Assembly (NCBI GenBank): GCA_002221725.1
Contig: NJFT01000014.1
Span: 62,001 to 126,000, forward strand
Direction: 5' to 3'
Length of the DNA: 64,000 nt
From: Scedosporium boydii
Lineage: Eukaryota; Ascomycota; Sordariomycetes; Microascales; Microascaceae
Positions 42,675 through 54,047 of the stretch are shown here, in pieces. The notes beneath the pieces are model-generated. The model made no database searches. It worked only from the letters and a program-made list of their open reading frames with translations, and was not told where the DNA came from. A program made the translations under genes and the position numbers. The first letter of the stretch is position 1, and the number at the start of each line of letters is the position of its first letter.

Positions 42675-45156
42675 GGCGTTCTGTTAAAAAAGGGAAAATC
42701 TGGAGAAGGGAATGAAAGCGAAAGCTCAGACAAGGTCGAGCTGAACGAAGAGAAGGGAACGGAATTGAAAGGACAGACAAAAAGTCTACGCAGTAGACTG
42801 GCCGCAGTTGGCAAGGAAAGAAGCTGGTTGAGAGAACGGAATATTATCGACACGATATTGGCCTGATTGAAGAGGTTGGAAGTGGAAGTTGATATAGTTT
42901 GGTATGCGGCGCTGCGAATGCATTTTTGCCTCCTTGTTGCCCCTGACTTTCGCCATCCTACCGTTGCACGTTGGAAGCTTGACTGGGATAGCTGGGCTAG
43001 AGAGCAAGTAACCTTAATGAAAGTACCGGCCCACATATTGTCTGAACTGATCCTGTTGCCTTTCCCCTCACGATCAGATTGGTCAATGATTCAAGATGGC
43101 AGTGACATCTGACAGCGATGAGACCCCATGGGTTGACGGCCGGGGTCACGACCATGGATTAGCTCGGTGAATGGACCACTTGCTTGTTTGGGATGCCAAG
43201 AATGTGAAGCAGCTCCTGTTTCGGTACTGCGGTACGTGCTGGGTCGGCGGTTAGTGAGGAAAAAGGGGAGGAAAGGGGCACATTTCCCTTCCCGTTCATG
43301 GACCGCACACGGGAGATATACAGATCCTCAAGCACTCCCGCCGATCGTCGGGACTCCGCAGAGCCCACGTGTTCGGGGCTCTGCGAATATCTCCATTGTT
43401 ATTGCGATTGCAGTTCGCTTTTCAGCCACTGAGTCCGTTTTGTCCCTTATTTTCCCTCGCTGATCTTGCTTCAACCCTTTTTCAGTCGACGGAGCAAACT
43501 CCGGCATGATAGCAGTATCAATCGTATCTCCAACCCAGCTTCTCCTCTTGCCACAGAGCTACGAATAACGAGGCGATAGACTTTAAGAAAACAATGCATT
43601 AATTGAGGCGTCGTTGGGGCATTAAAATGCATGCCAAAAATAACTCTTGATGTGAAACGTCGAACTCCTGGATTTCATCCCTGCGCTTCCTCCTCTGAAA
43701 CCTGCACAGCCACCAAGAACGTGTCAATGATCGCCGCTGACGCCAATTGCAGACCCAGGAAATAAAGTGGATATCCCAAAACACTGCAACCAGAATGCCG
43801 GATCGGGCGTCTTTTTGAAACCATGGAGCGCGCCTCGATGGTTGAGCGCTCGTATGATTTGCAACAGCATAATCTGCGAGGAAGATCCCAGGTGAAAATC
43901 ATCGATGAGGTGCTGTCACTGCTTCTAATACTCCTGAGGGAATCACGGTCAGAGTGGACGCGTGCTATCGCATGTCCTTGTGGCGCGGAGACCAACGGTT
44001 AAGTCAAAGATGATCGCGAAAAAATTCATTCGCTATCTAGAACCTCCATCATCCATGTAGGTGGTAAATTGAAATTTTTATTTCGCCCCGGGAAAATTGT
44101 GCCAGCGCAGGCAGACCTTCTATGCACGTGAAGTCCGATTTGATGTCACAATCTCCGTCCTAGCGTCGGTAATCTTGTCTCCGAAGCCTCAAACCGCGCG
44201 CAAACCCTTTTCACCAAAAAGCATCGCAAAACTATTGAACGTACGAAGTGATGTGTACTCAGGTCTTGCCTTTCCCGGCATTGTGATCTGGATCTGGGAT
44301 GAGCCATCCCATCCCTTGTCTCATGATAGTAATTGTATCGGTCCCCCGTTTCCTCTTGTGCTTCATCTTCCAAATCCCCGTTGGACCTGCCGATGTGATT
44401 TTCTAGGCCGCGCAAGCCTCGCATAAACCCTAGGTAGATTCTCCCATGGTGACTGCTGGTTCCACACCAACATTTGAGCTGAAATTCGGCGCTTGTATCC
44501 GCGATGCCCATCTGCCTCAGACCGTAGAGGACCTAGCAGTGACTGAAGTCTCGGCCATGTCGAACTTATCCCAGTCAGGCTCTGAAGGTGCTATGTCAAG
44601 AGACAGTACACTGGTTGACGCCATGCCTACAATCGGACCTTCCAGCCATTCGTGTAAGAGTTTAATACCACTTACAGAGGGGGTGCCTGTGCATTGCTCG
44701 ATATATCAATACCTCAAGTCCCTCCCCTCACCTCGCGAAGCGGAACAGATCATTATCTGAGAATCACACGTTGTATAACCCGCCAAACGGCGCCCTGATC
44801 TCAAAGATTGATCCTAGGGTTAAGGGAAGGGGAGCTCAGGTCCGGAACTCGCAGTTGGTTGTGGAGATCAAATCCCAGCACTGAACTACTAATTACCCGG
44901 CGAGGGAGTGGAGGCTGTACGTGGGTCATCTCATCACCACTTTCGTGAAGGACTCTACTGTCGTTATTATTAAAGGTAATGGAATTCAACCGTGGCGAAT
45001 AAGCTTAATCCCTATGTCATACATCCAAAAAATGTTCACCTAAGCTCTGATCCAGTAAACTCTAAGCCATTCGTGATCGAGTGCCAGATTATATCCTGCG
45101 ATTATACTTGGTACAAACTGCAACAGGCGTCCAATGATGGGATTGTTCTCAGTTAC
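42675..45156. other. Intergenic, 2.5 kb
   Basis: This holds the promoter of the repeat protein. A minus-strand frame at 43675-43995 has a hydrophobic end (GYPLYFLGLQLASAAIIDTF), and a plus-strand frame lies at 44446-44760, but neither has a recognisable domain or splice partner. I see no supportable gene. Confidence 0.4.
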
Positions 45157-46572
45157 CTATTTTAATGGCTTTTGGCCATAGACAATACGTCTGTTGATTT
45201 AATCAGTCCAAGTGCGAGGGAGACGGATATACTCAGCCGCTCAATGCACAGATGGGGGCACTAGAAGAACACTCACAGCTCGCTATAGCCGTGGATGGAA
45301 GGATCTCTAAGCTCCTTCCGTATTTCAGCGAGGAATATTTGAGCCTCATCATAACTCCACTACACCCAATATCGTCTATTAGCAACACCTCAACCAAGTT
45401 CTCACAAGCACGTACACAGTAGTGGTAAAGAAAAGAACAGACTCATAACGGCGAAGGACAGAAAAGGGAGTAGTTACCTTCAGCACGTCTGTCAGGGAAC
45501 GAAGGGCAAATCCTTCAATCCCCTGGAGTAAAAAGTATTGATATAGCTCGCCCCAGGCTTTCAATTTCCTATCCTTGGGCCAAGTGCCGAAAGGAATCTT
45601 GACAATACGCTGATGGATGTTGGTGAACCCAGCGGCATGAATGGCTTCGAAGGATATTTCAGCGGTGTGGAAAGTAATTCCGAGCTTCTCACTGACGTCG
45701 GACCAGACACCGGACCACCGTTCGAGAGCACTGCCAGAAGGAATGGTACCATCATCCGACCGTGTAATAGCTGATATCTCGACTTGTTCAATCCAGCCGC
45801 CAGGTGCAGTATGCCTGCAAATACGAACGGTTAAACCAGACAAACAACGGAGAGATACATAGCGGGACAAAGTTATGTGAAGGGCAAACCCGAACGAAGC
45901 TTCCCTGCAGATCAACGTACATGAGGGCAGTTTTGTGGAATTCCATCCAGTCCCTCACCGTTCCTAGCATGTTTCGAATGTGGATAAAATCAAAGTAGTC
46001 AGGGGGAAAGGTCCACGGCTTGTTGATATCATCGACTTCGAAGCGACAGTTTGGAGGCACGAGGCTTGGTTGAATCGGCGATATATCGATACCAATAACC
46101 TCGGCAGAAGGGTTCTCATCGGCAAAATCTCTAATGGATGATGTAATCTCAATATTAGGACTGAACGGGGTGCGTACAATATGATCGTTAACTCACATTG
46201 CCCAGGAACCTGTGCCACACCCGATGTCAAGGACACGCTGCGGTATTGCAGGAGAGATGATGTCAGAGTCTGAGCCAAGACTTCATAGGGGCTCATAGCA
46301 TGCTTACCCTAACATTAGACAGTGGGGCTTCATATAGTCCGTTTAATATGACTGCGTGCATATAGTGACTCCGGCCATTTCAGTTTCGAAAGCCAAATTG
46401 AGGTGACGGCGTATGCATCGAGGGACACCTACCTGATATCCTCTGCTTCCTGTTGTTGTTCATCATTGGGGCCCCTATCCAACCAAAATGTGTGAACAGG
46501 ATGATTTACGCATAACGATCGGTATGACGAACCAGTAACTGTCGACATGTTCTCCATGATAACGTCGTCCAT
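45157..46572 (-). CDS. LaeA-like SAM-dependent methyltransferase (second copy)
   Basis: Class I methyltransferase of the same broad family as the gene at 16.8-18.0 kb. Exon 1 from ATG 46572 gives [20 protein letters not shown]. Then [15 protein letters not shown] is joined to [16 protein letters not shown] motif I, then [34 protein letters not shown] and [20 protein letters not shown]. After an intron, [20 protein letters not shown] follows. The C-terminus needs two more small exons, [20 protein letters not shown] and [10 protein letters not shown], which restore the family ending (YGQKP). If the last GTGAGT at 45277 is not spliced, the protein stops after GYSEL at 45273. The product is cytosolic or nuclear; substrate unknown. 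No biosynthetic neighbours lie close by. Confidence 0.87.
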
Positions 46573-48539
46573 TTTCCCATCTATACTTGAAAGCTGAAGA
46601 CCGAAGCGTGAAAGTATCGGCTCCAATTCTAAGTGGCCATCGGATGTCAACATGACGAAGGCCGCTTTTCTCTCTGACCCACGGTTGGATGGACAGCAAC
46701 TTACGCATCGGTGAAGATGTACCCGGGGTTCGAATCCTAGTTTGGAACGGACGGTTAACTTTCCGGGCTGACAGCCAGAGTTGGCCTCTTTGAGCATTTT
46801 TCATCAAAACCGAGCAAGGTCCAGGGTGCATACAACTTCAATCTGCTCTGGTGCGGGGTCCATTGGCGAGTTGATCCTCCGTATCTCAGATTTAAAGTCA
46901 GTGCCGCAGAGGGTGGGGGGAGGAGCCGAGTTGTCTGTCGGCGGGATAAGCCCGCAGCGAGCCGCAGATGTACCTTCCAGTGATTTAAGTAATGACAGAA
47001 GGAGTCCCGGGCATAATATGAGGTAAAGGAAAGTCCCGACTCCTAGATGTCTGCTTCCTCAAGAATCTGAGCCAGCAGGGAGCGTGACGAGCTTATCTCA
47101 CTGGTGGTCTGAACAAACTTCAGCCTCTGCTAAAACTGTTTTTGAAACAGTGTTTACACAGTCTGATTTTGGCTGGTTTCTCTGTTGACTTCGCGCTAGA
47201 TCTGCAAGAGACGGCAATGTGAAGGCTGGGCAGAGGAGACTAAACCAAATTAAGACATCACTGCAGGGACACGAATCTCTCCCCGCCCGACGGTGATGAT
47301 GCGGGGTCCAGAGTTGAGTCCAATGGCGCCTGGGCGGGGACATGCGACGATCAGGTTCGTCCATTCAGAGCACGCACTGCCGTGAGGACCTGCGAAGGGT
47401 AATGCGTTGCCGGGTTAAGGATCCGCACACGAAACCTGGTTCTCGGGCCTCCAGGTAAACCAGACTCCGCATACGAACGGAAGACTTCAATCACAAGCAA
47501 AGAGGATCGGATCGACTTTTCTCCAGGCTTTGGTTCGGAGCTAGAGGTAAGACATGGAAGTCATATGATTGTATTCTAAAAAGACCAACAGGCGTTGATA
47601 TTTGTTAGTCCTGGCATAAGCTGCGGGTTCCAATTCATCGGGATTCATCAAGTGGATCAGCTGTCTTGGCGTGGCGTCATTCCCTGTTCTTTGGTAACTG
47701 TTGGGAGGAAACGTCGAATCACAGACACCTACACACACCGGCTTGCTGGGAGCGGATACAGCCGCAGGTCCGTAACTATTATTGTTGAGAGCTTCGCTCC
47801 GATAATTTGAGTCCTGTGCCCCGGGCCGAGCCCCCCCCCCCCCCCCCCCCCCCGGCAAGGAGTGGGGAGGCGTAGCGCTGCGTATAGATATATATTCACC
47901 ACGACTGAGCGGGACCAGGTTCATGAGAGTTGCATTTAAGCTGGTTGATTGGCGCAGATATTGAACAAGATTTATCTGGACAAGGAGGCTAAATCTATTG
48001 CTTCCGAGCGCTCCCCATTCACAAATGAAGGGAACTTCGTAGTCAGCGTTGAAAGGCCCCGTCCTGGGCAACCATCGACACAAGTCCTCAATCTCTAAGA
48101 ACCGGTCTACGAAATATAGCGGCAACGTCTCCACAACGCAGACATATAACTAAGCGCCATTGTGTTTCCATCGCACACCAGGGTGTACTCCTCGACGCAG
48201 GTTTCCGTTTACGGTTGGACGGTCGTCATATGTCTGCATCCGTGTACCCCAAACTCAGCTTCAACAAGAGAGAAATGCGCACTCCTATTGCTCGCCGTAG
48301 GCCCGGTAAGGCGGCCGACTCCGGCCGACTCCTTGGGACTAGTCGACTTAATATTGGATATAACATCACTCAGAGATGGAAGAAACTTGGGTGACGTATG
48401 TCTCTCAGTGGTTCGTACGGACGACAGCAAGATTTGGACATATGGGGAATCAATTTTATGTGTTGCCATAGAAATTAGAGAAAAGAGAAAAACAGCTCGC
48501 TCTTTCAGGAGAGTGGAAACGACAAAAAGATAAACACAC
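46573..48539. other. Intergenic, 2 kb
   Basis: 5' flank of the second methyltransferase and 3' flank of the ferroxidase. It contains the 23-C homopolymer at 47831-47853. The 197-codon minus frame there is opened by that tract (poly-Gly) and is not protein-like. A T-arm-like word, GGGGTTCGAATCC, near 46720 has no cloverleaf. Confidence 0.5.
47831..47853. repeat. Poly(C) tract, 23 bases
   Basis: Uninterrupted run of 23 C on the plus strand in non-coding DNA. G/C runs this long are rare in fungal genomes, and base-call length here is unsure. Confidence 0.8.
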
Positions 48540-50526
48540 TCAATCCTTTCGCTCCTTCCTCAAATCCAGCGCACCATACCTGCGAATCCGAATTTTAGCA
48601 ATTAATGTATGGCCTAAGGTATGGGAGACGATGAGAATGAATCGGGGAATTATTACATACCATGATATGACCGCCATTCCTAGAACGGCCGCCACACAAC
48701 TGAAAACCATGGCGACGTAGCCTTTGGCTGTGAATCCACTAGGAAGGGGACCGACTGGGGCATTCTCCCCTGTGAGATCGAAGACATCTTGGGTATTTGC
48801 AGCAGCGTTTCCAGCAACCGGAATATTGGCCGCCTTGCAGACCTTCAGGTGATCCTCGGGGATTTCCATACCCTCAAGAGCGTCGGGTGCCTCAATAATC
48901 GTCGCTACTAGGCCCTGGACCATGTGCCATTCAATATGGCAGTGGAATAGCCACACTCCGGGATTGTCTGCCCTGAAGCGGATCACAAAATTACCGTTCG
49001 GCTGGACCCACAAAGTGTCTCGTCGCATGGGCGTCTTCGGCATGCTAATGCTGTCATCATAGACGTACGTGCCAGCCTCTTCCTCGGAGCGGTGGACGAC
49101 CTGGAAATGGTGGCCGTGCAAATGGAAAGGATGCTTGCCAGGATCAGCGTTGTTCAGCACGAGCTCGACAACTTGGTGACGCTTTAAGACGTGGGGGTTG
49201 GTGTGGGTTCCGTAAACCCGCGGATCCAGGGAGTTGTTGGAGCCGACGGTGAGGGCGGTGTAAAGGGTTGGGACTTTTGCGCCGACATAGGTGATGTCAT
49301 TGAAAAACGCGCTAGATATTGTCAGAGAGGTCCCACGGCAAGGGCTAGGAGGGGATACAGTGTTTCTTACTAGTTGGCTCCGTCACCGAGATTGTCCATC
49401 GTGACATCGAGCGAAAATGAATAGTCCACATTCTCGTACAACTCCTCTTTATCGTATGGAATGAGGTCGAAATCATCAAAACTATTAAGCTCATCCAGCT
49501 CAGCAGGTTTGGGAAGTTCTTTGTTCTCGTCGTATACCAGCCAACCAGTGACGTTTGGATTCAGGCCATCAGGGATAACGTCGAAGAGATCCTGGTCCAT
49601 GGCACCAACGACAGGGTAGTTTTTCGAAGTGTCGTTCTTGGTCGTGAGGAGGACACTATATCTCTGAGCAGGGGTGATGTAGATCATATTTGCCGTGGCG
49701 GCTTCCGTCCAAACACCGTCCACCTCGACGATACGCATTTCATGGTCTTCGAACCAGACATAATGAGCCGCAAATGCACCGATGTTTACCATGCGGATCA
49801 GATACGTCTTTCCGGGCTCAACTTTGATTTTCAAATTCTGCGTGTCATTCATGAGGGCCGAATCTGGCACCGGCTCTGCACCGGTCGGGTTCTTGAAACT
49901 GATGAAATCTGCCACCAAGCTGGGGATCGACCGGTGGTACCAGTCAGAAAATGACAGGACGATCTCATCATCGTATTGGCCTTCGTACGGGCCCTCTGGA
50001 TCATGGATGACAACAGGACCTCGAAGACCTTCGGGGTATAGACCATCATTGTGAGCATGATACCAATATGTACCCGGTTGGGTGAACTGAATTGGTTAGG
50101 TGTAAGCGTTTGGTTGTCGCGCCTCTGAAATCCGACGCTTGAGTTTTCGTCACTGACCTTGATGTTGTATGTAAATGACTCTCCAGGTGGGATCGCGCAT
50201 TGCGTCACTCCTGCAGGTCCATCCATGGGATTGGTACCATTCTGGAAAAATCCGTGGAAGTGAATACTCGTGCTCGCATTCCCGAGGCCGTTGAAGACAT
50301 TGAGGATGAGCGTGTCCCCAACCGTAGCTCTGATCAAGGGAATTGGCCACTCTCCGTTTACTCCGATCGTGGGTCGGTCGAATGCGCTATCTGGATTAGC
50401 AGTAACCCAGCCGATGGTAAAGTTTCTCTCGACAGTCTCCGAGAGAACTTGAGAGAACAAGGCGAAGAAAACCGCAGTGATACTCGCAATGCATCTCACT
50501 ACGGAGAAAGGAGTGGTGGTGGCCAT
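48540..50526 (-). CDS. fetC: Fet3/FetC-type multicopper ferroxidase
   Basis: Type I membrane protein that oxidises Fe(II) to Fe(III) outside the cell and passes it to the Ftr1-type permease. The ATG at 50526 gives a signal peptide ([20 protein letters not shown]). Three cupredoxin domains follow. Copper ligands are visible in order: [11 protein letters not shown], then [20 protein letters not shown], later [14 protein letters not shown], and [12 protein letters not shown], with the type 1 Cys and its flanking His residues. The C-terminus has one membrane helix, [20 protein letters not shown], and a short basic cytosolic tail ([11 protein letters not shown]) after the last intron. Introns lie at about 50088-50158, 49308-49376 and 48580-48662. 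The tail anchor separates it from secreted laccases. The name rests on its pairing with the permease. Confidence 0.92.
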
Positions 50527-51068
50527 TTTCTGCTTCTCTGTGATGAGCGCAAGCGTTGCAGATGAACGCAAGCGGGACACGGAAGGGGTTTATTATCTAA
50601 GTATTAACAACAGAGGCGACCGGCGCGGGTAGTTTGAGCGACGAACTAATAAGGACTGCATGGAAGAGTAAGAAGAGACGGGCGCGGCTGCAATTTGACC
50701 CGCGAGTTTCGTCGAAGCTTTTGGAAGTGACCAATGCTCGCCCGATATCGGTTTCCCAATACTTCATGCTGTAGGTCTCTCAATGGCACAGACTGACGAT
50801 ACGTAGGCTATGAAGGAAAGTGCCGCGCAATATTTTTGCAATAGCACCACTTTCGCTAAAGGACACCCAATAAGCTACCTTGTAGTGCTAATCCGCTGCC
50901 ACACCAATTGCGGGTATCCATTCAACATCAGACCCCATTTCTCTTTTTTAGCCCAAAACGTGCCGACAGAACCGTTCTGGGCAGGGGTGGAAAAGAAGCT
51001 AGGTCCCAGCCACCAATACGATGGAGGGGGCAAGGTGAAAAGATTTCGTCGGACCAACAGGTCCAAGA

Positions 51069-51087
51069 TTATCAGATGATCAGATAA
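51069..51087. promoter_or_regulatory. Paired SreA/Fep1-type GATA sites
   Basis: TTATCAGATGATCAGATAA holds ATCTGATAA on the minus strand (51069-51077) and ATCAGATAA on the plus strand (51079-51087), both exact ATCWGATAA matches facing opposite ways. This consensus is bound by the iron-responsive GATA repressors SreA, Fep1 and Urbs1, which switch off iron uptake when iron is plentiful. About 545 bases upstream of the ferroxidase. Confidence 0.7.
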
Positions 51088-52379
51088 AGTCACTAGGCCT
51101 TGTTGATTCGACGTCAAGTGTGTTTTGACGCGGGTCATATCGTCCAGACAGATGCCAATCACTTCAATGGCTCGACTTTGGACACCCGTAGGGCCAGAAC
51201 AACGGGCGAAAAAGAATGAGGCCGGACCATGATGTATAAGAAAAACAAGCTTTCTACCCCCCGCGACCTCTCGTCTTGGCTACACTAATGTTTCTGATGG
51301 ATTCCCAATTTAGATGCTGGTGGAGTCGACGGAACCCTTTCCATAGGGCCCCAACTCCAACGCCAAGAAGGAGACACATCACGAGGGTATCCTGGTTCCG
51401 AAAAGTCCCTTTAAATCCCTTGATTAACGGGAGAGTTGATGTCCTTCTGTGAGTCTGTGCAGGGCTCTTCTTGAAGTCATACGAAGATGCGACATAGGAC
51501 GTCCAGTAGAATTTTTTTATGATCTTAACTCTTATCAAATCTAATCTGATGCGAAGAAAATGGCGGCAGCGTTTCCAATGCTTCTCGCCGCCGCCCGCCG
51601 ATCCTACCCGACCCAAAGTGCCACTAACGAGGGAAAAAAATTTTCACGACGCTTGACCCGTCCTGTCGCAGATTTTTCGGTGAGCTGGGGGGGGTTCCTA
51701 TGGGGCGTAACTAAATAAATGCAAAGAGGACTTTGAGAGGAAAGAGTGAGAGCGGGTGAGAAAAGGGGAATTGAAGCAGCAGAAATGAACGAGAAAAATC
51801 CTTTCCAAAAGAAAAGCAGAAATAACTGCAATTGAGTCTAAATAACATGGTGGCAAACATGGCACGAATCTTATCGATCTCATCCATCATTCGCCTGATA
51901 ATCAGTGATGATAATCAGGGAGCTCCGAATAGCCTGATCGGATAATGAAGAACCAGAAGTCTGGAACCTCGTAGCTCTTCCCTTTGGCAGGATTTGGCAC
52001 CCATCATCGGAAAAGTTTCCTGCCTGGGAGAACGTGTCGAGCGGGGATAAGGTTGAGCCCTGAGCTTGTCTCGAGCAGATCAGCCCACTCGCCCTATCAA
52101 TGGGCAGAGTGCCGGAGCAATTTGCAGGCACTCGGGTATTCGGCACGCACCCATGCATCAAGCTCGTGGGGTGCTCGGAGGGATACATGTATGGCTAAAC
52201 GAAACGGGTATCAATTTGCGTAATCCAAAGCGCAGAGTACGAACTTGTTTATTGCGGGGCGGTCTTATTTCCGTTCAGGTCTACGAGGGTGAAAGTTTGT
52301 CTCGGATGAGAGGACAGGAAAGTCCCACGCACCCAGATGAGCGATATCGCTCCCTAAAAGAGATTTTTGCAGGCGTCCG

Positions 52380-52402
52380 ATCAGATAATAAAGATCAGAT
52401 AA
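52380..52402. promoter_or_regulatory. Tandem SreA/Fep1-type GATA sites
   Basis: ATCAGATAA occurs at 52380-52388 and again at 52394-52402, in the same direction and 14 bases apart start to start. They lie about 170-190 bases upstream of the iron permease ATG, with a TATAT word at 52436-52440 downstream. Iron repression is inferred from the consensus. Confidence 0.7.
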
Positions 52403-52567
52403 CGAAGCTCGACCACCACCCACTCCGTGCCACCATATATTACAGCATTCAATTTTTTTCTCTCCCCGTGTCCCTGTCTGCCATTGTGATTCCCCTGCCG
52501 CAAGACAGGACCATTTTTCACTTGTCGTACGCATCTTGCTGCAGGGGGGGAAGAAAGAAAGACAAAA

Positions 52568-53991
52568 ATGGCGCCTCAAGTCTTTTCGGTTCCCGTATTC
52601 CTCATTGTCCTCCGAGAGACCATCGAAGCGGGCATCGTGGTGTCTGTCCTGCTTGCGTTCCTCAAACAGACGCTTTGTGGACCCAATGGGGATAGAGCGG
52701 TTTACAAGTCAATGGTGAAGCAAGTAAGAGTGCCCCGCCCCGACCTCCATTCAAGAATTAAGTCCCGAGAACAGACGACGGACAGTGGTCTGGGGTCATC
52801 CCTTGCCACAGAAGCTAACTCAACACGCCTGCGTCCTTACAGGTTTGGATTGGCGCTCTACTTGGCTTTTTGGTCTGTCTAATTATCGGAGGCGCTGTCA
52901 TTGGCACCTTCTATCGACTCGGTAACAATGTGTGGGCGTCCGCTGAAAACATCTATGGAGGAGTTTTCTACCTCATTGCCGGTATCATCATCACCGTCAT
53001 GGGAGTTGCGCTCCTGCGGATTGGCAAGATGCAAGAAAAGTGGCGCGTGAAGCTGGCCAAGGCCTTGGAGGGCCCTGTGAATACTACCACCGGCGTTAAC
53101 AGGTTTAAGCGCTTCACTGCCAAGTACTCGCTATTCATCCTGTCGTTCATCACTGTTGTAAGGGAGGGTATTGAGGGAGTTGTATTCGTCTCCGGCGTTT
53201 CGTTCTCAGCGCCGGCTACATCAATCCCTCTTCCCGTCGTCGTAGGTTTGATCGCTGGCGCCTTCATCGGTTGGGTTGTGTACAAGTAGGTTTCTTTGAA
53301 TCCCCTTTCTCATCCTCCCTTTTTGTTCTTGAGCCTCTCGGTATCCAGGGTTTTTCTGACAAATTTCAAAGGGGAGGCTCCTTGACGTCACTGCAAATCT
53401 TCCTCATTGCGTCGACATGTTTGCTCTACCTGGTAGCGGCAGGCCTCATGGCTCGCGCGGTTTGGTATTTTGAAGCGCAACACTGGAACACTCTCATTGG
53501 TGGCGGCGATGCTGCAGAGCTTGGAGCCGGGCCGGGCTCTTACGATTTCCACAGGAGCGTTTGGCATGTCAATGTACGTGTAACCTGACCCTGCTCTCCC
53601 CACCCTCAAGTCCAGTCCCCTTCCTCCAGGAATCCTTCCTCAACCTTACGTCCCGAGCTGACCGTTTTCAAAGTGTTGTAATCCTGAATTTAACGGTGGC
53701 GGTGGCTGGGGCATATTTAATGGTATCCTCGGATGGACGAACTCTGCCACTGTCAGCACTATCCTCACATACAACCTCTATTGGTTGGCTGTGATTGTGA
53801 TGTTCTTGCTTCTCGGGTACAAGGATATTCGCGGACACTGGCCGTTTATGAAGGCAAAGGAGCCTGTTGACGGTGACTCTGAGCAAGACCAGGACTCGAA
53901 CAATTTGGAGGTTGGCGAAGCAGGGCTGAGTATGGCCGGAGCGTACAAGACTGTTCCCACCGAGGCGCCCAAGGAGGTAGAAGCGAAATAA
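52568..53991 (+). CDS. ftrA: Ftr1-type high-affinity iron permease
   Basis: Plasma-membrane permease of seven helices that carries Fe(III) delivered by the ferroxidase. About 370 residues in four exons: 52568-52723, then from about 52843 to 53287, from about 53373 to 53573, and to the TAA at 53989. The two iron-binding R-E-x-x-E motifs are RETIEAGIV in helix 1 and REGIEGVVF in helix 4. [40 protein letters not shown] and [20 protein letters not shown] are further helices. [13 protein letters not shown] after the long loop is conserved in the family. The tail is acidic and cytosolic. It is divergent from the ferroxidase, the usual fungal arrangement for this complex. Repression by SreA is likely from the GATA sites. 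Confidence 0.95.
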
Positions 53992-54027
53992 GGCGCACGA
54001 GTTATCAGTATGACAATGTCAGGTTTC

Positions 54028-54047
54028 TTTTTTTTTTTTTTTTTTTT
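54028..54047. repeat. Poly(T) tract, 20 bases
   Basis: T run 37 bases after the iron permease stop. It may lie in its 3' UTR. Confidence 0.8.

Larger units (their letters stand above)
50527..52567. other. Shared divergent promoter of ferroxidase and iron permease
   Basis: About 2 kb between the two starts, with four exact ATCWGATAA sites in two pairs (listed separately) plus a one-mismatch ATCGGATAA at 51937-51945 and several lone GATAA cores between 51895 and 51945. CCAAT pentamers at about 50905 and 51012 could serve the HapX/CCAAT-binding complex. No gene is supportable inside. Confidence 0.6.

Noticed and set aside
46700..46750. tRNA T-arm-like word GGGGTTCGAATCC
   Set aside because: No matching acceptor, D or anticodon arms were found around it, and the T stem itself has mismatches.
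47541..48134. 197-codon minus-strand open frame
   Set aside because: It runs through the poly(C) tract as poly-Gly, and the flanks are not protein-like.
49371..50526. Secreted laccase instead of ferroxidase
   Set aside because: The C-terminal membrane helix with a cytosolic tail and the divergent iron permease favour a Fet3-type ferroxidase.
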